From Nematopogon swammerdamellus (taxonomy: Eukaryota > Arthropoda > Insecta > Lepidoptera > Adelidae): a stretch of DNA of 64,000 bases. The stretch is from assembly GCA_946902875.1 (NCBI GenBank), contig OX336355.1:11104347-11168346 (forward strand). The letters run 5' to 3'. The notes beneath the pieces were generated by a model. The model was given only the letters and a program-made list of their open reading frames with translations. It searched no databases and was not told the origin of the DNA. Positions 10,363-20,603 of this stretch are shown here, one piece after another. The translations under genes and the position numbers were made by a program. How positions within the stretch are numbered: position 1 is the stretch's first letter; each line of letters opens with the position of its first letter.

Positions 10363-11488
10363 GGCTTCACTGTTGTCGGATAAAAGTCAAAGCCTGCGTT
10401 TAATCCAACATCATTGAATGAAAGATCGTCGATACGGCTGTGTAAGTAATTGGGGTTTTCCGTCCAGTTCAGTGTAGCCGGCACGATAAATGGAAAGCAC
10501 TGACATGACACCTAGTTCACCAAGATATTATGGGCTGAAATCACAGATGTTGTAGGTGATGTAGCTAACCGTGTCAGTTTCGATTTAAAAAAAGCGGTCT
10601 AGTGCGAGTCGAATTAGCGTGGAGAGGGTTCAGTACCATTCCGTTTCCGTGAGAACTTTAAGACATAAGATTTTCGTTTAGAATTTTCTGGAAACTATAA
10701 GAAAAGTCCTATATTCCCTATTTTTTGGTGATTGGATCACCAAACTGTATATACGTACCAAATTTCAACTTTTTTCCTCCAATAGATTCCGTGAAAATCA
10801 GCTGTGACACACGGCCAGACAGACAGACAGACATACATGCACACACGAGAGTGATCCTATAAGGGTTAAAATTAAATGTTATCCTCTTTTGAGGTACGGA
10901 ACCTTAAATATATGCATTACGCGTGTAATTGTTTGAGCTGGATGGTTAATTTGTAAGGCTTCTATGCCGTCGCGTTTGATAGTCCAATTTGATGCCAGCA
11001 CTATCGCCAGTAGACGTGAAACTTTATCTCATTTGTAGGCTCTTTCGGACGCTCTATGCGCGATGGCACCAGATAAAGAGCATTTGTATAAATATACTGA
11101 AAAAATGCAGGTAATTTTTTTTTTTATGTAATCCGGTATGGGTGGCTGAGTTGGCATGCTCCGACTAGCCAATATCACCTCCGAGGAGGATGCAGACCTT
11201 TCTTAGATAAATAAATGGCGTAACAACCGTTGAAAAATGACTCTACTTTCTACTTTTATGGCACTTGCGCTGAATTGCGCGACCGTGCGCTGAATAATAT
11301 TCACTTTCTGTTATAATTCTTTTGAGAAATTTTGAAACCGCTATCGTTTTTAATCATAAATAAAATACTCACGAAATGAAGGGAAGCACTGACATGGCAC
11401 CAAGTTCAACCGGTGTTATGGGCTGACATCACGGATGTTGTAGGTTATGTAGCCAACCATGTCAGTTTCCATAAAAAAACCATACTTT
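10363..11488 (+). repeat. Tandem duplication, copy 2 (uninterrupted)
   Basis: It matches copy 1 throughout, including both family B pieces, the family I-like segment and the family C tail. It carries the intact junction TTTTTAATCATAAATAAAA at 11347-11364, where copy 1 has the Helitron. The junction between copies holds about 12 extra bases (10351-10362). Confidence 0.9.
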
Positions 11489-11754
11489 TTTATGTTTTTT
11501 ATACTTTCGTAAATATATAATGTTTTACGCATCTAATGATTTTTTCGGCATTTTTTTAAAAATGTACCTTTAAATTATTATTCTAAAATCTACACGTCGA
11601 GCATGTTCCAACGATGAGTCAACTTGATACTCATAAAAGATATTTTTATTTTTTCAATGTCACGACCACAGGGGGCCACCCTGTGGTCACAATTTTTAAT
11701 CAATGTTTAAATTTGCTTCTAGATCTCAAATTCACTTGAATTTCAGCTTGATAC

Positions 11755-11870
11755 TCCAACCGTTTAGAAGTTATGATTCTGTGACAGACAGACAGATGGA
11801 CGGACGGACGCAGGAGTCCACACCATTAGAACGTTTTCACCTCTTTGAGGTACGAAACCTAAAAATGGTT
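11755..11870 (-). repeat. Family I-like fragment
   Basis: GACAGACAGACAGATGGACG then TTTGAGGTACGAAACC fit the (CAGA)n and GAGGTACGGAACC segments of family I repeats. Confidence 0.5.
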
Positions 11871-12799
11871 CCTTATCTAATAATCGGTCCAAATAATTAA
11901 TATAGAGAGTGACAGACAGCCGCCGCCGCCGCCTGCGGCTCTGGTGTTGGCTGGTGGCGCGGGGTGCGAAGCCTCCTGTTCTCACCCGCCCAAATTAATT
12001 GCGGAAATGCACACGTGGTGCATCGCGTAATGCATTCTACACACGGTATTGTTGGGAGGGATTACTGTGATACGTGGGGGTTGTATTGACAATGCGACGT
12101 TTACGTTAATTTACGAAAAATAGAGGTTATGTTTGCCCATAGCGCGGAATTCATAAAATTTACGTAATTTGCGTATGTAGGCAAAAATTAATAAAAAGTC
12201 GACTTCGATAAACAAATGCAGATTCATACCTTCATCAATACTAATAATAAATCTGTAAGGGGTGGTCATGGAGTAAGTTACTTTGTTTTAGGAAATATTG
12301 AGTTTGTAGCCTCTATGTATGATACTAAAGCTAAATTGACGATTTTTAGAAATCTTTTCTGTATGTATGTATGTATGTATGTTCCGCCATAACTCTTAAA
12401 CCGATCATCCGAATTCGATGAAACTTTGTACAAGCACATTTAACTATATGGGACACAGGATAGGCTACATAAAATTCAGTTCCGGTTACGCTAAGATGTG
12501 GCTCCCATACAAACCGATATGTTCAATCCGCGCGCCTTAGTACTATACATAGGTATTTACCGAGCGAGCGGCGGCAGTTGGCGGCGTGGCGGCACGGTGC
12601 GACGGCGCGGGGGAGGCGCGGCCTATAAACTCAACAGAGAACCGAACAGCCGCACTATATTCCTCTTTCACGCAAAAACTACTGAACAGATTTTGATGAG
12701 CCTTTTGATGAGTACTATAGCTTATACATCGAAAAGGCTATAATTTATAAAGACACTAGCTTTTGCCCGCGGCTTCGCTCGCGTGAAATTCGTATTTCA

Positions 12800-13950
12800 A
12801 ACGAAGAAATTAAGTAACTAAAGGCGAGCTGGGTTCAGGTAAACTATAAACCGTCTCAAAGAAAGTGAGTAACTTTTTGAGGCCGAAGGCGGAGTTGCGT
12901 TCAGGAAGACGATAAACCTTCTCGAAGACAGTAAGTAACTATGGGCGAGGCCGAAGGCCGAGCTGCGTTCAGGAAGAGGATAACCTTTTCGAAGAAAGTA
13001 AGTAACTATGAGCGGGGCCGAAGGCCGAGCTTCGTTCAGGATGAGGGTAAACTTTTCGAAGAAAGTAAGTAACAGAGGGCGAGGCCGAAGGCCGAGCTGC
13101 GTTCAGGAAAACTGAACCTTCTCGAAGACAGTAAGTAACTATGGGCGAGGCCGAAGGCCGAGCTTCGTTCAGGAAGAGGATAACCTTTTCTAAGAAAGTA
13201 AGTAACAGAGGGCGAGGCCGAAGGCCAAGCTGCGTTCAGGAAGACGATAAACCTTTTCGAAGATAGTAAGTAACTATGGGCGAGGCCGAAGGCCGAGCTG
13301 CGTTCAGGAAGAGGATAAACCATCTTTAAGAAAGTAAGTAACAAAGGGCGAGGCCGAAGGCCGAGCTGCGTTCAGGAAGAGGATAACCTTTTCGAAGAAA
13401 GTATGTAACTATGGGCGAGGCCGAAGGCCGAGCTGCGTTCAGGATGAGGGTAAACTTTTCGAAGAAAGTAAGTAACAGAGGGCGAGGCTGATGGCCGAGC
13501 TGCGTTCAGGAAAACGATAAACCTTCTCGAAGACAGTAAGTAACTATGGGCGAGGCCGAAGGCCGAGCTGCGTTCAGAAAGAGGATAACCTTTTCGAAGA
13601 AAGTAAGTAACAGAGGGCGAGGCCGAAGGCCGAGCTGCGTTCAGGAAAACGATAAACTTTCTCGAAGACAGTAAGTAACTATGTGCGAGGCCGAAGGCCG
13701 AGCTGCGTTCAGGAAGAGGATGACCTTTTCGAAGAAAGTAAGTAACTTTAGAGGATGACCTTAAGTTATGACCTAAACTTAAGAGGATGACCTTTTCGAA
13801 GAAAGTAAGTAAGTAGAAAGAGGGCGAGGCCGAAGGCCGAGCGAAGAAGACGATAAATTCTCGAAGACAGTAAGTAACTATGGGCAAGGCCGAAGGCCGA
13901 GATGTGTTCAGGAAGAGGATAAACCTTTTCGAAGAAAGTAAGTAACAAAG
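12800..13950 (+). repeat. 68-bp array inside the palindrome, left
   Basis: About 17 units of the GGCGAGGCCGAAGGCCGAGC type are present, some alternating between AAGAAAGTAAGTAACAGAGG and AAGACAGTAAGTAACTATGG forms, which suggests a two-unit higher-order repeat. The right arm lacks about 135 bp (two units) present here. Confidence 0.85.
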
Positions 13951-13954
13951 AAGT

Positions 13955-14490
13955 TACTTTCTTCGAGAAGATTTATGGTCTTCCTGTACGCAGCTCGGCC
14001 TTCGGACTCGCCCTCTGTTACTTACATTCTTCGAAAAGGTTATCCTCTTCCTGAACGCAGCTCGGCCTTCGGCCTCGCCCTTTGTTACTTACTTCTTAAA
14101 GATGGTTTATCCTATTCCTGAACGCAGCTCGGCCTTCGGCCTCGCCCATAGTTACTTACTGTCTTCGAGAAGGTTCAGTTTGCCTGAACGCAGCTCGGCC
14201 TTCGGCCTCGCCCTCTGTTACTTACTTTCTTCGAAAAGTTTACCCTCATCCTGAACGAAGCTCGGCCTTCGGCCTCGCCCATAGTTACTTACTTTCTTCG
14301 AAAAGGTTATCCTCTTCCTGAACGCAGCTCGGCCTTCGGCCTCGCCCATAGTTACTTACTGTCTTCGAGAAGGTTTATCGTCTTCCTGAACGCAACTCCG
14401 CCTTCGGCCTCAAAAAGTTACTCACTTTCTTTGAGACGGTTTATAGTTTACCTGAACCCAGCTCGCCTTTAGTTACTTAATTTCTTCGTT
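13955..14490 (-). repeat. 68-bp array inside the palindrome, right
   Basis: About eight units are in reverse orientation, mirroring 12800-13336 apart from the missing pair of units. Confidence 0.85.
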
Positions 14491-15058
14491 TGAAATACGA
14501 ATTTCACGCGAGCGAAGCCGCGGGCAAAAGCTAGTGTCTTTATAAATTATAGCCTTTTCGATGTATAAGCTATAGTACTCATCAAAAGGCTCATCAAAAT
14601 CTGTTCAGTAGTTTTTGCGTGAAAGAGGAATATAGTGCGGCTGTTCGGTTCTCTGTTGAGTTTATAGGCCGCGCCTCCCCCGCGCCGTCGCACCGTGCCG
14701 CCACGCCGCCAACTGCCGCCGCTCGCTCGGTAAATACCTATGTATAGTACTAAGGCGCGCGGATTGAACATATCGGTTTGTATGGGAGCCACATCTTAGC
14801 GTAACCGGAACTGAATTTTATGTAGCCTATCCTGTGTCCCATATAGTTAAATGTGCTTGTACAAAGTTTCATCGAATTCGGATGATCGGTTTAAGAGTTA
14901 TGGCGGAACATACATACATACATACATACAGAAAAGATTTCTAAAAATCGTCAATTTAGCTTTAGTATCATACATAGAGGCTACAAACTCAATATTTCCT
15001 AAAACAAAGTAACTTACTCCATGACCACCCCTTACAGATTTATTATTAGTATTGATGA

Positions 15059-15130
15059 TGATTGATTGATTGATAAAAAGTTTATTGCGAGTTGAACTCG
15101 CGTACCTATCAAGGTTTCCAGACAGTAGAT
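15059..15130 (-). repeat. Possible LINE tail next to the palindrome
   Basis: GATGATTGATTGATTGAT followed by AAAAAGTTTATTG reads on the minus strand as CAATAAACTTTTT plus (ATCA)n, the style of LINE 3' end seen elsewhere in the window. The rest of the element is not recognised. Confidence 0.35.
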
Positions 15131-15504
15131 GATGAACAAATAAATAAAATTAAAATGAAGGCACGGGTGTATGTATGAACGCATAATTTCTTCAAAATTC
15201 TGAAGCTCATACATATATTTTTCCGGAATATAAAATTTGGTCTCTTTGGGTTTAATCTCACTGAACCAAAATTGATAACAGTAGTATCAACAGTCTTTTA
15301 TACTCCAAAATAATCCCCTTTTCAGTAGTAATGCCTTTCACAGACACACATACATACGCGCTAAGCCCTAGTGTTCTCACATTTATTCCTACCAAAGAAT
15401 TCAAAGAGTTTGAAATCCTATTGGCTTATATTACGTCGACTTCATGCACAACATACTCTACAAATGCACATAATTTGCATCAAACGGCTATTCATAAACG
15501 TGAC

Positions 15505-15695
15505 CGGCGGTACAAAGGTGGTAGGCTCACATTATAGCCCAATGTGTTGGTATCCCGTACTGAAAGAAGATGGCCGCATAGCAGGCTCTGGCAGTCTGTA
15601 TAATCCCCTAGTCTACTACAGCCAGCAATCCAAAGACAAACCTAAAATATCGCACGTCTTCGGAGGTGATATTGGCTGATCGGAGAATGTGCCGC
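15505..15695 (+). repeat. Family C SINE body fragment
   Basis: GATGGCCGCATAGCAGGCTC and CGGAGGTGATATTGGCTGAT match family C in plus orientation. Head and tail are absent. Confidence 0.6.
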
Positions 15696-15779
15696 GAGCT
15701 ACCAGATTGTAGAATAAAATTTATTAACATATTTTATAATAGGGATCTTATCTCTGTGCACACCATTTATAATAACAAA

Positions 15780-15885
15780 CCAAAGGGAAGCACTGACATG
15801 TCATTTAATTTTCATAGATATAGACTTACATAACATCTGTAGAAGGTTGTTGATGTAGCCAATCGTGTCTTTCATAGAAATTACT
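15780..15885 (+). repeat. Family B SINE tail, diverged
   Basis: AAAGGGAAGCACTGACATG then GATGTAGCCAATCGTGTC follow the order of family B. Confidence 0.6.
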
Positions 15886-16152
15886 CCACCTGTTTGACTT
15901 ATTTTAATGACCGTTCTGTAGTTGTAAACTCTTTGGTTACTGCACTACTAATTTCGGTCTGCTTCAAAGTCATCAGGTTCGACAATTGGATCTGCTGATG
16001 ACTATCATCGTCGGACTAATCTAATTTTATCTTCATTATGGAGCAGCCTTCCATTGTCTGATATACTCCACACAATGTATTGGAAGTACAGTCTGATGGA
16101 TACATTCTAAATTTAAAGAATTGTTTTGTTTTTTTTTATTTCAAACCGATAT

Positions 16153-16441
16153 GTATGCATACATACATACATAGCGTCAAGCCTGTATCCCAGTGGGGTA
16201 GGCAGATACAACGGTTCTCCACAGTGCCACAACGGTGTTGACACGCCTCTGCCGCCTTTTCCACTCTCATAATGTTCTTCATGCATGCTCGTCGGTAACG
16301 GAGACATACGCGCTGACCCTTTTAGAGCACATGCCCGATCTGGTCCAGGTACGTTTGTCTGGGGCGATCATTCTCGATTTTTTCCACTCACGTTCGCTCC
16401 ATAATCTATTTCATTCGTTAATCTCCTATTATTCATTATTC
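16153..16441 (-). mobile_element. RTE-like LINE 3' end, family D, with TSD
   Basis: The 289-bp 5'-truncated insertion is flanked by the perfect 11-bp repeat CAAACCGATAT (16142-16152 and 16442-16452). The minus strand encodes ENDRPRQTYLDQIGHVL, followed by a degraded continuation and a (TATG)n tail. RTE-clade LINEs typically end with almost no 3' UTR and a short tandem-repeat tail, which fits. The coding remnant has an in-frame stop right after GHVL. Confidence 0.8.
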
Positions 16442-16484
16442 CAAACCGATATTTAAATAAAATGTTTTTTTATTATTATTTTAG

Positions 16485-16707
16485 CATCAAGATTGAAAAG
16501 AGAGAGCGTAAAGGCATTGTTAAATTAAACACAGAACGACCAGAGTATATTCTCTTCCACGTGGAGCTGCAGGCAAAAGCTATTCGGAATGAGGAGGGTT
16601 TTTCACAAACTAAAAACCTGCAACACGTTCAGGGATTAACAGATTTTCGCGAAGTCTCGAGCCATGACGGCAGCAGTTTGCAATCTAATTACTGCCTTAA
16701 TTGTTAG
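16485..16707 (+). CDS. Possible exon, unknown product
   Basis: A strong-looking 3' splice site (TTTTTTTATTATTATTTTAG, ending at 16484) is followed directly by an open frame to a TAG at 16705-16707. It holds SIKIEKRERKGIVKLNT and PEYILFHVELQAKAIR, which are charged and protein-like in composition. No family is recognised and no downstream donor is convincing. The frame begins only 43 bp after the RTE insertion's TSD. It could equally be a chance ORF of about 74 codons. Confidence 0.2.
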
Positions 16708-17107
16708 CGAGAAGTTCTTTCTAGCGCGGATAGTTTGATGGTTAGTTGGTTGTAAGTTCGTTACTGGTTCTGACGGGGAGATAGCTCTATCAATCTGGCA
16801 AAACAAATTCATAAAACTCAACATTTGAATATACCTGAATTATGTCAACTGATGTACTAATTTTATTTTGTTTTCATTTATACTCCTTTGGCCTATTCTA
16901 GTTTAGCCAAAAATTTCTGTTGAATAGTGCTTCGCCAGCTGGACTTTCTGCTGTGGGGGCCCAACTAGAATGAAATCAAATAATAAAAATATATCAGCAT
17001 TTAAGCTTAAAAATTTACATATATTTAAAGTTTGTATTTAATAACTATAAGACATTGCGCCGCCGCCGCCGCACCGCCATGCCAGCATAACGTCATGCAG
17101 GTGTTTT

Positions 17108-17425
17108 TATTGAAAGCGCCACATGTGGCGACACGCCACCCATAAGATGTCTAACGGCGCCCATGGACATACGATCGTATGCGGGGTTGCAAATGCCATG
17201 CAGACCTGTCAGGTCCCTTTCCTCTTCACCTCTATTCACACCACTTTTGAAGAACCCGAGACTTGTACTTGGGGGGAAATATATGGGTAGGGGAGAGCGC
17301 TCCAGAGTTTACCGCTTCTGTAGAGGAAAGATCTGCAGAACTGATTGGTACGCATCAGCTGTAAACCCAGCGTGTAGGGAGTAATACCTGCGCGTGGTGC
17401 GGAGGTGGAAAGTGGACGGCGGGAT
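17108..17425 (-). pseudogene. LINE 3' end, family G
   Basis: It is closely related to 41885-42225, where the minus frame reads RSYLHRTGKIWNILPAHIFP, a C-terminal reverse-transcriptase tail motif. Here the corresponding frame is broken. The left edge TTTTTATTGAAAGCGCCACA is the reverse complement of the 3' UTR and poly(A) end. Confidence 0.65.
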
Positions 17426-17702
17426 CCCGGGTTATGTTCAAATACTGAGTTTTACGACTTTGCTGTGCCAATTTGACGGAGGTGGAGGGAATAACATTTT
17501 GCGCTTTATAGGCACTTTTAGTGAGCACTATATATTAGTAGGCACTATTCGAAAACTATTATTTTGAGCAGCCGAGGGGGTTCCTCTTTTGCGAAGGGTA
17601 ATGGGTGGATATTCTAAACTGCATTTTGCCCCAATATTACACAATTATCTATTTTTTTTCCTTTTTTGTTTTTACAAGTCGATTTTTTGTTTTTTAATTT
17701 TT

Positions 17703-17930
17703 TTTTTAGTAAAGCGCGACTTGTGGCACCTATTGACCTACTATGACTAGGTGTCTAACGATGCCCATGGACATTCTGTGATGCACGGAGATTGAGAACA
17801 TGCCGGCTTGACCGGAGGCTTTTCACGTCCCTTTTGAAAAACCCCAGGCTGTACTTGTGAGGAAATAAATGGGCAGGGAGATGCGTTCCACATTTTCCCG
17901 GTTACACAGATTGGTTTAGTGCAACTCCGT
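17703..17930 (-). pseudogene. LINE 3' end, family G, shorter copy
   Basis: AGGTGTCTAACGATGCCCAT, TTGAAAAACCC and GGGCAGGGAGATGCGTTCCA match the other family G copies. It is 5' truncated and adjoins the family C SINE on the right. Confidence 0.6.
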
Positions 17931-17959
17931 CATGTACGCGAGTTACCCCATGTTTTGGA

Positions 17960-18386
17960 TTTTTTTTTGTGTAATCTGGTATGGGTGGCTGAGTCGGAGG
18001 GGCCAAAGCGCATGCTCCGACCAGCCAATATTACCTCCGAGAAGGTAGGTGCCATACCGGAGACTTCCCTTGATTGCTGGCTATACTGGACTAGAGGAGA
18101 ACACAACCGAGGCTGCTATGCGGCCATCTTACATCCAGTACGGTGGTACCCAGTCGGATACAATTTGAGCCTACCACCTAGTAAGGGGCAAGGGTAGGGT
18201 TAGTCAGCACCCAGTTTTATACCGGTTCCGAACGGTGAAGGAGCAGATGTAGGTATGCACGTAAATTTTTTCGTCAGAAAAAAAAAAACAGAAAGAAAAA
18301 CTCTTTGTACACACACACCGACCGGATTCGAACCTCGGACCTCTCGCATGATAAGCCTATCCCCAAACCACTCGGCCACCCGCCGC
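17960..18386 (-). mobile_element. Full-length tRNA-headed SINE, family C
   Basis: Read on the minus strand, it starts with GCGGGTGGCCGAGTGGTTTG (tRNA-Ser/Leu-type A box) and has the B box GGTTCGAATCC near 18330. It then runs through a body of about 330 bp to CATACCAGATTACAC and an A run at the left end. It is the best reference copy for this family in the window. It would be transcribed by RNA polymerase III from its internal boxes. Confidence 0.85.
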
Positions 18387-18893
18387 TTGATGTCATGTAA
18401 AGATGTCACTCCGTTCGCTCGCATTAATGAGTACTGAACGGTGAAGCTTGTTCTGAATGGTACCACTTTACTATCTGGACTTTCAAACTCTCCATGCCCC
18501 AAGTTACGTGATTACCCTACAAAACACAGCATCATTCAAAATGTATGACGCTCGGTCAGTGTTTCCCCTTCACTTAAATAACGCACCCCACGGAACTATT
18601 CATGAACACAGACCCGAGACCGGAAACACAAAAAGATGAAAAAAGTGAAAAAAGAAATGTGTTAGCTAGCATGCATACGAGAGCTACACCGCTACTTTCC
18701 TGTTACGAAAGATTTAACGATTTCGCGACCATAAATATGGAACACGGGCAAATTGACCGAGTGTTAGGAAAGGGTTCGGTCGAAAAATTACGTGCGCCAT
18801 GGAGGGTTGAACACGAGAAGTGGAGAGGTTTATTCAGATGTTTGAGGAAGGAGGAAATTCAATATTTGAATTAAATAACTTTCTTTAATATCG

Positions 18894-19281
18894 TTTTTTT
18901 TATTTTTTTATGGAAACTGACACGGTTGGCTACATCACCTACAACATCCGTGATGTCAGCCAACACCGGTTGAACTAGGTGCCATGTCAGTGCTTCTCTT
19001 CGGTCGTGCCGGCTACACTGAACTGGACGGAAAACACAAACTATTTACATAGCCGTTTCGACCGACGTTTCATTCAGTGCCGTGGTATCAACCCGGGTGG
19101 GTTGAATCCTACCACCTAGTAAGGTAAGAAGGGAAGGGACCTACAGTTTTACGTCGAATCCGAACCACGGTCAGCCTCCAACGGTCGAGCGGTCACCCAT
19201 CCAAGTATTGACCGGCCCAGCGTTGCTTAACAATCAATATCGACAGTCGACTGTCTGCACCACTGAGCTATCGAGGCTGAC
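18894..19281 (-). mobile_element. Full-length chimeric tRNA/5S SINE, family B
   Basis: On the minus strand the head GCCTCGATAGCTCAGTGG (tRNA A box) is followed by TTAAGCAACGCTGGGC and AATACTTGGATGGGTGACCG (19186-19231 on the plus strand). This follows the 5S rRNA internal control region in order and spacing. Next comes a B-box-like GGTTCGGATTC, then the body and GTGTCAGTTTCCAT with an A run. The two Pol III promoter types in one head are visible directly. Calling it a dimeric SINE is inference. Confidence 0.82.
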
Positions 19282-19597
19282 ATCATTAAAATTACCAATA
19301 CGAGTAAAATTATTTATTAAAGTGTTTATCTGCGATTAAACGTATTTTGTTTCGTTTTCAGCACTTAAAAAAATATTTAGAAATACTGGAGGTAACTTGG
19401 ATAGGCGTATGTCCAGCAGTGGATGCATACACGCTGACTGACACGTTTTTGATATGTTTGTATTAATTTTTCATATTTTTTATTTGTAATTATGTACAAT
19501 GTAAAAACACGACAATAATGAAATGTAACATTATTAATTTGTTCGTGTGAATTGTTCGTGTGAAATTCACTCCAAAATTCAGTAATATTACATCTTT

Positions 19598-19713
19598 CAT
19601 CATCATCATCAGCCTGTATCGGTCCACTGCTGGACATAGGCCTCTCCCAAGGCACGCCACCACACGCGGTCTTCCGTTCTTCTCATCCATCCACTCCCGG
19701 CTACCTTTTTTAC
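19598..19713 (-). mobile_element. 116-bp 5'-truncated LINE, family E, with TSD
   Basis: The perfect 11-bp repeat ATTACATCTTT flanks it (19587-19597 and 19714-19724). The minus frame reads KKVAGSGWMRRTEDRVWW and ends AYVQQWTDTG-stop, followed by a (GAT)n tail. It is the extreme C terminus of an RTE/BovB-like protein. Confidence 0.8.
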
Positions 19714-19745
19714 ATTACATCTTTGGTTGTCTTTAATTATGATAT

Positions 19746-19998
19746 ATCATCATCATCATCATCATCATCATCAGCCTGTATCGGCCCACTGCTGGACATA
19801 GGCCTCTCCCAAGGCACGCCACCACACGCGGTCTTCCGCTCTTCTCATCCATCCACTCCCGGCTACCTTTTTTAGGTCATTTGTCCACCTAGCCGGGGGG
19901 CGTCCCACGCTACGTTTGCTTGTACGTGGCCTCCATTCGAGCACCCGTCTACCCCATCGGTTGTCGGGTCTACGACAGATGTGCCCAGCCCACTGCCA
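19746..19998 (-). mobile_element. 5'-truncated LINE, family E, 74 codons left
   Basis: The minus frame 19995-19771 is uninterrupted. It begins QWAGHICRR, has RWGRRVLEWRPR and GRPPARWTNDLKKVAG, and ends in the same AYVQQW...TG-stop as the 116-bp copy, with a (GAT)n tail. TATGATAT on both sides (19738-19745 and 19999-20006) is a likely TSD. The RW, GRPP and RW...DL spacing is typical of the C-terminal region of RTE-type LINE proteins. No ATG is present, as expected for a truncated copy. Confidence 0.8.
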
Positions 19999-20603
19999 TA
20001 TGATATTATATAAATCAACATAAATGCAATTTCTTTAAATTGCCGATTAAAAATTTATATTATAATTATAACACCTCCACAAAGTTGGAATATCCAGGGT
20101 CCTATCTGAAAATTACGACCGCTCTCAAGGAATGCATGAGTGAACTGGACTTTTAGACCCAAAGGTCCATTTAGTTGGTCGCTTCACTGGACTGGTCCTT
20201 CAGAGCGCGCTGCGGCCGACGGCTTCCTATACATAATTCAAATGGGGGACCCTTGTTGTTGTCGTTTCAATTATGCGATTTTGGGTGAGAATCGTTTCTC
20301 GATTTGTTTGGCCTTTCAGTCTGTTTCGTTTGTGGGGTTGGGAGGTGTCGGGTGTTTTGTGGGAGCGTGCGCTTTGATATTGTTTTCGAAGGTATTTATG
20401 AGGTTTTTTTCGTGTGTATGTTTTTAATTTGAGCCGTGAAGGGGTGTGAAGAGAGAGTTTTATATTATTTGTGCCGTTGGTGGTGGTAACAGGAAACCGT
20501 TTGTTCTTGGTGCGACGCTATATATCGTTCTTCGAAAGGAGACTACTGAAGTCCCACGCACGATCTAGGTATTACTTTTAGTTCACTAGGGGTATTAATA
20601 CTA

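Larger units (their letters stand above)
12232..15058. mobile_element. 2.83-kb palindromic Helitron
   Basis: Position x pairs with 27290-x from 12232/15058 inwards with no length change to at least 12755/14535, and with very few mismatches to about 13180. The arms are therefore about 0.95 kb and nearly identical. Each strand starts with a Helitron-like 5' end (TCAATACTAATAATAAATC, preceded by A) and carries a 3' end GCCGCGGGCAAAAGCTAG inside the opposite arm (14518-14535 on plus, mirrored at 12755-12772). The centre is a two-directional 68-bp array with more units on the left. Identical 81-codon frames at 12498-12743 and 14547-14792 are simply the two arms. An assembly artefact cannot be excluded from sequence alone. 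Confidence 0.85.

Noticed and set aside
13036..13948. Minus-strand frames of 102, 171 and 60 codons with repeated AFGLAHSYLLSS peptides
   Set aside because: They arise from translating the 68-bp array. The peptide repeats track the DNA unit and change frame with it; no gene features exist.
12800..14490. CRISPR-like appearance of regular 68-bp units with a palindromic core
   Set aside because: The units are contiguous degenerate repeats without unique spacers, they invert midway, and the surrounding DNA is from an animal genome.
12498..14792. Two identical 81-codon frames on opposite strands (12498-12743, 14547-14792)
   Set aside because: They are the two arms of the palindrome. The frame is rich in low-complexity arginine/glycine stretches and has no recognisable domain.
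18602..18874. 90-codon plus-strand ORF with HGQIDRVLGKGSVEKL
   Set aside because: It is protein-like in composition but has no recognised family, no splice context and no neighbouring partner; chance cannot be excluded.
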